DNA from: Dehalococcoidales bacterium
Lineage (GTDB): Bacteria; Chloroflexota; Dehalococcoidia; Dehalococcoidales; Fen-1064
Length of the DNA stretch: 10,427 nucleotides
Direction of reading: 5' to 3'
Assembly (NCBI GenBank): GCA_028713395.1
Contig: JAQTOJ010000050.1
Location: 1-10,427, forward strand
Of the stretch, positions 5,083 to 10,427 are shown in pieces (the stretch's first letter is position 1; each line of letters begins with the position of its first letter). A program made the translations under genes and the position numbers. Below the pieces are notes generated by a model. That model did no database searches, was not told the DNA's origin, and saw only the letters and a program-made list of their open reading frames with translations.

Positions 5083-6336
5083 ATGAATTACGAAAGCAGA
5101 CGCGTCGTTGTCACCGGCATCGGTATCGTTAGCCCGCTGGGACTGGATGCCCCCTCTACCTGGGCGGCCTTGCTTGCCGGGAAATCCGGTACTGACAAAA
5201 TCACCCTGTTCGATACTACCAAACATGAGACGAAATTCGCGGCGGAAGTGAAAAACTTTGATCCCGCCAATTATATCAACCGCAAAGAAGTCCGGCGTAT
5301 GGACCGCTTCACCCAGTTCGGCGTCGTCGCCAGTATGGAAGCCCTCAAGAACTCAGGCCTCCAGATCACCGATGAAAACCGCTATAACATCGGCGTGCTC
5401 ATCGGCAGCGGCATCGGCGGGCTGAACACCGTTTCCGAGCAATTGCAGACACTGCTGGAAAAAGGGCCCGACCGGGTCAGCCCCTTCCTCGTCCCCATGA
5501 TGATCGCCGATATGGCCGCCGCTCAGACCTCGATCACTTTGGGCATCAAGGGCCCTAATTTCTGCGCCACTTCCGCCTGCTCTTCCGGCTCTGACGCCAT
5601 CGGCACGGCCGTAGACATTATCAAACGCGGCGATGCCTTTGCCATGTTGGCCGGTGGTTCGGAAGCCGTGATTACGCCCATCGGTATCGCCGGTTTCAAT
5701 GCCGCCCGCGCCCTTTCCACACGCAATGACGACCCGCAAAAAGCCTCCCGCCCCTTCGATGCCACGCGTGATGGTTTCGTGCTGGCAGAAGGCGCCTGTG
5801 TGATGGTGCTGGAAGATCTGGAACACGCGCAAAAACGCGGCGCTAAAATCCTCGGTGAAATTATCGGCTATGGCGCCAGCAGCGATGCCTACCATGTCAC
5901 CGCCCCTGATGAAAACGGTGACGGCGCCATCCGTGCTATGCGCATGGCCATCCGCAAAGCCGGTTTACAGCCCGCTGATATCAACTACATCAACGCCCAC
6001 GGCACCTCCACCCCCATGAACGACCGTATTGAAACCAAAGCCATCAAAACCGTCTTCGGTGAGTTCGCCCCTAAAATCCCCATCAGTTCCACCAAGTCCA
6101 TGACGGGGCACATGGTCGGCGCCGCCGGCGCCGTTGAAGCCGCTATTTGTATAATGTCCATTAACGCCGGTGTTATCCCGCCGACGATCAATTATGCCAA
6201 TCCTGACCCGGATTGCGACCTGGACTACGTGCCGAACACGCCGCGCCCCGCGAACCTGAATATCGCCCTTTCCAATTCTCTGGGTTTCGGCGGTCACAAC
6301 TCCGTGCTGATCGTGAAGAAATATAAAGAGGCTTAG
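5083..6336 (+). CDS. fabF: Beta-ketoacyl-ACP synthase II
   Basis: This 417-aa condensing enzyme elongates acyl-ACP with malonyl-ACP in type II fatty-acid synthesis in the cytoplasm. The thiolase-fold catalytic triad is complete: Cys166 in ATSACSSG, His306 in NAHGTSTPMND and His343 in KSMTGHMVGAAGA, with Lys338 in place. These positions nearly match those of E. coli FabF. The N-terminus RRVVVTGIGIVSPLG and the C-terminal SLGFGGHNSVL are also family hallmarks. The gene is full length. The protein is a single domain without an acyltransferase or chain-length-factor partner, so a polyketide role is unlikely. It is the first gene of an operon with recJ and has its own promoter and a strong ribosome binding site. 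No other fab gene or acpP is adjacent. Its TAG stop is followed by one codon (TCC) and then the recJ TTG start in the same frame. Confidence 0.94.
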   Translation: MNYESRRVVVTGIGIVSPLGLDAPSTWAALLAGKSGTDKITLFDTTKHETKFAAEVKNFDPANYINRKEVRRMDRFTQFGVVASMEALKNSGLQITDENRYNIGVLIGSGIGGLNTVSEQLQTLLEKGPDRVSPFLVPMMIADMAAAQTSITLGIKGPNFCATSACSSGSDAIGTAVDIIKRGDAFAMLAGGSEAVITPIGIAGFNAARALSTRNDDPQKASRPFDATRDGFVLAEGACVMVLEDLEHAQKRGAKILGEIIGYGASSDAYHVTAPDENGDGAIRAMRMAIRKAGLQPADINYINAHGTSTPMNDRIETKAIKTVFGEFAPKIPISSTKSMTGHMVGAAGAVEAAICIMSINAGVIPPTINYANPDPDCDLDYVPNTPRPANLNIALSNSLGFGGHNSVLIVKKYKEA

Positions 6337-6339
6337 TCC

Positions 6340-8022
6340 TTGAACCACAAGCGTTGGAATCTTCGTCCCCCGCTGAGCCGGGAGCATCTGCTGTTGAAAT
6401 CGGGATTCTCCCCGCTCATGTCCCAACTATTAGTCAACCGGGGAATTGAAGAACCCGCCGCCGCTTGGGCTTTTTTAAAGATCGACCCCAGCCTCTCGCC
6501 CGATCCATTTTTGCTCCACGATATCGAACCGGCGGTCAGCCGCATTTACCGCGCTTTGTTGGGCGCGGAAAAAGTGGCTGTTTACGGAGATTTCGATGCC
6601 GATGGTATTACCGCCACGGCGTTATTGATGTCCGGTCTATCCCAGCTCGGCATTAATGTCGTCCCTTACCTGCCGCACCGTCTCGATGAAGGGCACGGCT
6701 TGAAAATCGCCGCCCTGGAAAAGCTCCACGAGGAAGGCGTCACCCTCGTCATTACTGTCGATTGCGGCATTACCGGGGCGGCGGCTGTGAAACGCGCCAA
6801 TCGCCTGGGACTGGATATCATCATCACCGACCACCACACGCCTACCCAGGAATTGCCACCCGCCCTGGCTGTTGTTAATCCCAAGCACCCGGATTCAGTT
6901 TATCCCTTCAAAGATTTAGCCGGTGTTGGCGTCGCCTATAAACTTCTGCAAGCGGTTAACAAAGGCCTCAACAAGACCGAAAGCCTGCATGATGTGCTGG
7001 ACCTCGTGGCTGTCGGCACTGTGGCGGATATGACCCCCATGCTGGGAGAAAACCGTTATCTGGTGAATCAGGGCTTGCAGCAGATGAACCTCGTTTTGCG
7101 CATGGGTTTCAAGGAATTGCTCACTAAAGCGGGCATGAAAGACGGTAAACTATCCGCCAATAATATCACCTGGATGATGGCGCCGCGCATTAATACCGCC
7201 AGCCGTTTGCATGACGCGCTGCCCTCCTACGAACTGATGATGACCTCATCCTTGGAAAGAGCTCAGGCGCTGGCGGAATGGCTGGAAAGCAAAAATCTGG
7301 AACGGCAGCAGATCACCCAGGCCGCCGCAGAAGCCGCCCGCCAGCAGGTGCATGCTAAAGGCGTCCAATCGCTGCTGGTCATCGAATCCGGTGAATTCCC
7401 CGCCGGTGTTTCCGGGCTGGTTGCCGGCCGGATGACGGACGAATTCTACCGCCCGACCATAGTTGTGAAAAGCGGCAAACGCGTCACCTCCGGCAGTTGC
7501 CGCAGTATCCCTGAATTCAATATCGTCGAAGCTTTGACTCGATGCGGCGATTTGTTCCTCGATTTCGGCGGTCACGCCCAGGCCGCCGGTTTCACCTTGT
7601 TGACCCACAATATGGCAATTCTGGAAGCCCGCCTGCTCGCCTTTGCGGAACACTCCCTGGAAGGCGTCGACCTGAGACCGCGCATCGATATCGATGCCGA
7701 GGTCAATTTCAAAGACCTGACCGGTGAAGCCTACGCCGATATCCAGAAACTGGAGCCCTATGGTCAGCAGAATCCCGCCCCTGTTTTTGTGAGCCGCAAG
7801 GTCCGGGTTATCAGTTGCCGCACTATGGGCAATTCCGCCGAACACCTCCGCCTCAGGTTGCAGCAAGGCGAAGCCGCCTTCGACGCCGTTGCTTTCAACG
7901 CCGGGGATAATATCAAAGAAATTACCACTACGCTGGATATTGTCTATAATCTGGAACTCGATCAGTGGAACGGCCGCAACACCCTCAGGCTCAACCTCAT
8001 GGACTTCACCAAAGCGAGGTAA
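6340..8022 (+). CDS. recJ: Single-stranded-DNA-specific exonuclease RecJ
   Basis: This 560-aa DHH-family 5'-3' exonuclease acts in recombinational repair, mismatch repair and stalled-fork processing. The DHH domain shows motif I GDFDADG (83-89, Asp84, 86, 88), motif II VDCG (140-143), motif III TDHH (163-166, the DHH) and the later DLVAVGTVAD (221-230). The DHHA1 domain carries GGHAQAAG (410-417), and the APRINTASR stretch (281-289) is characteristic. A C-terminal OB-like domain is present and the length is normal, so the gene is intact. The start is a TTG at 6340, 3 bp after the fabF stop. GAGG at 6328-6331, inside the end of fabF, lies 8 nt upstream, so translation is probably coupled to fabF. 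No promoter of its own is visible. It is in the same reading frame as fabF, separated by TAG and TCC only. Confidence 0.94.
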   Translation: MNHKRWNLRPPLSREHLLLKSGFSPLMSQLLVNRGIEEPAAAWAFLKIDPSLSPDPFLLHDIEPAVSRIYRALLGAEKVAVYGDFDADGITATALLMSGLSQLGINVVPYLPHRLDEGHGLKIAALEKLHEEGVTLVITVDCGITGAAAVKRANRLGLDIIITDHHTPTQELPPALAVVNPKHPDSVYPFKDLAGVGVAYKLLQAVNKGLNKTESLHDVLDLVAVGTVADMTPMLGENRYLVNQGLQQMNLVLRMGFKELLTKAGMKDGKLSANNITWMMAPRINTASRLHDALPSYELMMTSSLERAQALAEWLESKNLERQQITQAAAEAARQQVHAKGVQSLLVIESGEFPAGVSGLVAGRMTDEFYRPTIVVKSGKRVTSGSCRSIPEFNIVEALTRCGDLFLDFGGHAQAAGFTLLTHNMAILEARLLAFAEHSLEGVDLRPRIDIDAEVNFKDLTGEAYADIQKLEPYGQQNPAPVFVSRKVRVISCRTMGNSAEHLRLRLQQGEAAFDAVAFNAGDNIKEITTTLDIVYNLELDQWNGRNTLRLNLMDFTKAR

Positions 8023-8028
8023 GTGAAC

Positions 8029-8202
8029 GTGGAACCGAAAAAAGCCATCGAAGTCCTGCAAAAAATACTGGAAAACCACACCCTGACCACGGAAGAAAAA
8101 GAAGCCATTATTGCCGCCATCGGCATGCTCAGTTGGGGCTCGCTGGCGCAAAGCCGCCTGAAAAACCTGAAAAACAAACGCGATACGGGCGGCAAGTGGT
8201 GA
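8029..8202 (+). CDS. Small uncharacterised protein downstream of recJ
   Basis: This 57-aa frame is unrecognised. It starts MEPKKAIEVLQKILENHTL and continues with TTEEKEAIIAAIGMLSWGSL. It is rich in Lys, Glu and Leu, with two likely amphipathic helices (about 4-17 and 22-35) and a basic tail. There is no membrane segment, signal peptide or cysteine. The recJ stop TAA (8020-8022) is followed at once by GTG 8023 and, two codons later, GTG 8029, both in the recJ frame. I prefer 8029 because GAGG (8016-8019) lies 9 nt upstream, versus only 3 nt for 8023. The codon choice and the tight spacing argue for a real co-transcribed gene. RecJ is already full length, so this is not a broken-off RecJ tail. 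Function unknown. Confidence 0.6.
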   Translation: MEPKKAIEVLQKILENHTLTTEEKEAIIAAIGMLSWGSLAQSRLKNLKNKRDTGGKW

Positions 8203-8268
8203 GAAATATCCACCAACTCGTTCCTGCAAGTTCCCGTCGATCTGTTGGCGATACTGGGCGATGTAGTT

Positions 8269-9681
8269 TTAGCTTGCCGTCTTGAGTTTCGTGCGCCGCT
8301 CGTGCGCCGTATCGGGAATCAGGAACACAATGGGAATTGTGGCGGCCAGCAGGATCGCGAACCCGCCAAAAATGTACTGCATCCCCGCCGGTTTATTCGT
8401 AAAGAAACTGAGTATCAGCGTCACTGAAGCCGTCCCGAACATCCCGCCAACCGCGCGGAACATACCCCTCATCCCGGTAACCGCCGCCACTTTCTCCGGC
8501 ATCAGGTCAAGCGCGGCGTTATTCGAAGCCGGATTCGCAATCCCCATCCCTATCCCTGAAATCGCCACGATCAAAGATAATAACAGCAGATTATGAAAAC
8601 CCAGACCGAAAATATTGACGTCATGATAGCCGCGGCTTAACAAAAGCAGACTTAAAATAATCAACGCCAAACCGATTATCATTGGTGAGCGGTATCGGAA
8701 GCGAATGATAAAAATAGATGTGATCGCGGAAACGATAATTGCCATGATCGAACGCGGTGTTAACAACAAACCATCCTGTTCGGCGGACATGCCGTAGGCA
8801 ATTGTCGCGTAATAAGGAAGGTAAGATACCAGCCCGAAAATCACCGCCCCGAAAAGAAAATTGTAAATATTCACGGCCAGGAACGGCCGCCAGCGGAGCA
8901 GTTTCGTATCTATCATCGGTTGCTCAATACGGTCTTCGTAACGGAAGAATAATACGAACATGACCGCGCCGAGGATAAATAGCGCGCTCGTAATTATCCC
9001 TATTCCACCCGGGTGGTTAGCCCAGTTCGTGATACCGTAAAGAACCGCAAACACCGCCCCGACAAATAAACCAAGCCCGGTAAAATCTATGCGCCGGTTG
9101 GAGCTCGTTTGACTCATATCTTTTTCCGGTAATATGATAGCTCCGCAAATCAATAACAAAACGCCTATCGGCACGTTCACGAAAAATATCCATTGCCAGG
9201 AAAAATGTTCGATAATGAAACCTCCCAGGTTCGGCCCGATAATTCCTCCGATCGGAAAGATGCTGCCAAAGAGACCAATAAATTGCGCTCTTCTATTACC
9301 GAAAGCATCGCTGATAATGCCGGTGGCCGAAGGCAAAAATGTGCCGCCCCCGATGCCTTGCAAAACCCGGAAAATAACCAGTTGAATAATGTTTTGTGAT
9401 AACCCCGCGGCGATCGAGCTCGCCGTGAACAAAATCACCGCCGCAAGGAAAAGCTTTTTTCTGCCCCACTCGTCGCTCAGCTTGCCGGCGATAGGCATTA
9501 TTATGCTCTGTGAAAACTGATAGCCTGTGATCGCCCATGCCGCCAGCGCCAGATTGGTCTTTAGATCGATCATAAGAGTCGGCAACCCCACCGCCACAAT
9601 AGTTGAGTCGATCGAACTCATCAATAAGGCTAAACCGACAATGACAAAAATAAAATAGGCGCGCTTTTGAGAAACGGCCAT
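8269..9681 (-). CDS. MFS multidrug exporter, DHA2 (14-TMS) family
   Basis: This 470-aa inner-membrane drug:proton antiporter belongs to the major facilitator superfamily, EmrB/QacA type. The first helix contains SSIDSTIVAVGLPTL (22-36), the DHA2 signature with a membrane Asp25. Motif A is GKLSDEWGRKK (66-76), motif B is RVLQGIGGG (105-113), and antiporter motif C is the IGGIIGPNLGGF stretch (144-155). WIFFVNVPIG (164-173) is also typical. About fourteen hydrophobic segments fill the sequence. Substrates cannot be predicted. The ATG at 9681 gives a normal N-terminus, though only a weak, distant ribosome binding site is seen. No membrane-fusion protein is adjacent, so it may work alone in a single-membrane cell. 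Sampled G+C (53 of 120 bases at 8701-8760 and 8821-8880) is below that of recJ. It converges on the recJ operon, 66 bp from the small ORF, and diverges from an ABC exporter. Confidence 0.9.
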   Translation of the reverse strand: MAVSQKRAYFIFVIVGLALLMSSIDSTIVAVGLPTLMIDLKTNLALAAWAITGYQFSQSIIMPIAGKLSDEWGRKKLFLAAVILFTASSIAAGLSQNIIQLVIFRVLQGIGGGTFLPSATGIISDAFGNRRAQFIGLFGSIFPIGGIIGPNLGGFIIEHFSWQWIFFVNVPIGVLLLICGAIILPEKDMSQTSSNRRIDFTGLGLFVGAVFAVLYGITNWANHPGGIGIITSALFILGAVMFVLFFRYEDRIEQPMIDTKLLRWRPFLAVNIYNFLFGAVIFGLVSYLPYYATIAYGMSAEQDGLLLTPRSIMAIIVSAITSIFIIRFRYRSPMIIGLALIILSLLLLSRGYHDVNIFGLGFHNLLLLSLIVAISGIGMGIANPASNNAALDLMPEKVAAVTGMRGMFRAVGGMFGTASVTLILSFFTNKPAGMQYIFGGFAILLAATIPIVFLIPDTAHERRTKLKTAS

Positions 9682-9727
9682 AATGTTCTAAACTACCTGC
9701 TTTCTTCTCCCATTCCTGATAACCTTA

Positions 9728-9757
9728 ATCATAATCCAACCAATGCCTGAATACCAA
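9728..9757 (-). promoter_or_regulatory. Candidate promoter for the MFS exporter
   Basis: On the minus strand TTGGTA (9757-9752) and TATGAT (9733-9728) are separated by 18 bp, matching consensus at 4 and 5 of 6 positions. The predicted start near 9721 gives a leader of about 40 nt. Confidence 0.4.
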
Positions 9758-9790
9758 AAGTTTCAACCGTCACCACCGGGTAAATGTTCT

Positions 9791-9848
9791 GGAGTATTAT
9801 TATAATAACGTTAGAATGGTTATAGCCCGGAGTATTATTTTATCGTTG
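9791..9848. repeat. Direct repeats between the divergent exporters
   Basis: GGAGTATTATT occurs at 9791-9801 and again at 9829-9839, 38 bp apart. The similarity extends into CGTT (9809-9812 and 9844-9847) with a 3-bp indel. The first copy overlaps a 12-bp palindrome TTATTATAATAA (9797-9808). The second lies just upstream of the candidate ABC promoter. A shared regulator of the two pumps could bind here. Confidence 0.45.
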
Positions 9849-9856
9849 ACTCGATA

Positions 9857-9865
9857 TGCGATAAT
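9857..9865 (+). promoter_or_regulatory. Candidate extended -10 promoter for the ABC exporter
   Basis: TGCGATAAT provides the TGn extension and a -10 hexamer (GATAAT) with 5 of 6 matches. The -35 region is poor, as is usual for extended -10 promoters. The predicted start near 9872 leaves a leader of about 22 nt before the ATG at 9894. Confidence 0.4.
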
Positions 9866-9893
9866 ATGAATTGACAAGCGGAGACTTAATACC

Positions 9894-10427
9894 ATGATGC
9901 GTGGCCGCTACAATTTTATCCGTGAAACCAGTAATGCCCCCGACGAGAAACCTAAAATCACTTGGAGGTTGACAAAACGTGTCTGGGGTTATGCCCGGCC
10001 GTATCGTTGGTGGATTCTTGGTATGTTGGTTCTTACGGTGGCCACTACGGGCCTCGGATTATTGACCCCTCTCATTCTGCGGGAGCTTATCGACCACACT
10101 TTGCCCGAACATAATATCCACGGTTTGCTGTGGCTCACCGCCGCCCTGGTTACAATACCGCTCATTTCCGGGTCGCTGAACGTTTTGAACCGGCAGGTTA
10201 ATGCCCGGGTGGGAGAAGGCGTCACCTATGACCTGAGGGTAAATTTATTTTCCTATTTACAGCGTATGTCGCTGGGTTTTTTTACCAACACCAAAATCGG
10301 CGAGTTGATGAGCCGGCTCAACAATGATGTCGTAGGCGCGCAAAGCGCTATCAGCAACACCTTCGTCAACATCGTTACCAGCATGATTCAAGCCGTAGTT
10401 GTCGCCTCTGTGATGTTTACGCTTGAG
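9894..10427 (+). CDS. ABC exporter (fused membrane/ATPase type), N-terminal part
   Basis: The first 178 residues of an MsbA/LmrA-type ABC exporter are present. The frame is open to the window edge, so the rest of the membrane domain and the ATPase domain are not seen. After a basic N-terminal tail come TM1 (about 39-62) and TM2 (about 77-96). The first intracellular loop follows, with MSLGFFTNTKIGELMSRLNND (about 125-145), the coupling-helix signature of this family. A third hydrophobic segment starts near 158. ATG 9894 is preceded by GGAG (9880-9883) at 10 nt; a second ATG follows at 9897. The gene is divergent from the MFS exporter, a common layout for co-regulated drug-resistance pumps. 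Whether it is a homodimer or half of a heterodimeric pair depends on sequence beyond the window. Confidence 0.85.
   Translation, partial: MMRGRYNFIRETSNAPDEKPKITWRLTKRVWGYARPYRWWILGMLVLTVATTGLGLLTPLILRELIDHTLPEHNIHGLLWLTAALVTIPLISGSLNVLNRQVNARVGEGVTYDLRVNLFSYLQRMSLGFFTNTKIGELMSRLNNDVVGAQSAISNTFVNIVTSMIQAVVVASVMFTLE

Noticed and set aside
5353..5895. 180-aa minus-strand frame within fabF
   Set aside because: It is antisense to the fabF active-site region and its composition is typical of a shadow frame.
8020..8202. Small ORF as a RecJ C-terminus cut off by a nonsense mutation
   Set aside because: RecJ at 560 aa already has its C-terminal OB-like domain and normal length, so the downstream frame is better seen as a separate gene.
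7246..8229. 327-aa open frame on the minus strand opposite recJ
   Set aside because: It is fully antisense to the recognised recJ gene and the small ORF. Its translation is low-complexity (many Phe, Gly, Gln, His) with no domain. It is a GC-codon shadow.
8203..8268. Terminator between the small ORF and the convergent MFS gene
   Set aside because: Only a weak CCAAC/GTTGG pairing with a long loop is present and no T-run, so no terminator can be supported.

Overview
This window looks like ordinary chromosome from a free-living bacterium with moderate to high G+C. No phage, plasmid, CRISPR, rRNA or tRNA genes are visible. The protein set (a Cys-free DnaJ-like protein, a QueG-like double [4Fe-4S] protein, a FomD-like DUF402 protein, MtaB, stand-alone FabF next to RecJ) and the style of the intergenic repeats suggest an anaerobic or facultative Chloroflexota, perhaps Dehalococcoidia. 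That placement is inference from protein flavour only and no marker gene here proves it.

Layout. Positions 1-235 hold only intergenic repeats. A DnaJ-like co-chaperone (236-1054, minus) is divergent from a nitroreductase (1147-1737, plus), which is followed 17 bp later by a QueG-like iron-sulfur protein (1755-2615, plus). A repeat-filled convergent gap follows. Two minus-strand genes come next: a DUF402/FomD-like protein (2840-3472) and mtaB, a tRNA methylthiotransferase (3583-4791). The pair is bracketed by two composite repeat modules in the same orientation, each starting with an identical 24-bp sequence. Beyond a good sigma70-type promoter (4982-5011) lies a tight plus-strand operon: fabF (5083-6336), recJ (6340-8022) and an unrecognised 57-59 aa protein (8029-8202). 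All three lie in one reading frame and are separated by single stop codons and a few bases. The window ends with two exporters, an MFS drug:H+ antiporter of the 14-helix type (8269-9681, minus) and the divergent N-terminal part of an ABC exporter (9894-10427, plus, cut by the window edge), which share a repeat-containing control region.

How the genes fit together. The window is mostly housekeeping: protein folding, tRNA modification, fatty-acid elongation and DNA repair. It also has a small redox operon and an efflux pair. I see no defence island or biosynthetic cluster. The parts most worth a second look are the repeat modules bracketing the lower-G+C DUF402/mtaB block, the possible operator at the fabF promoter, the in-frame fabF-recJ-small-ORF arrangement, and the direct repeats between the two exporters.
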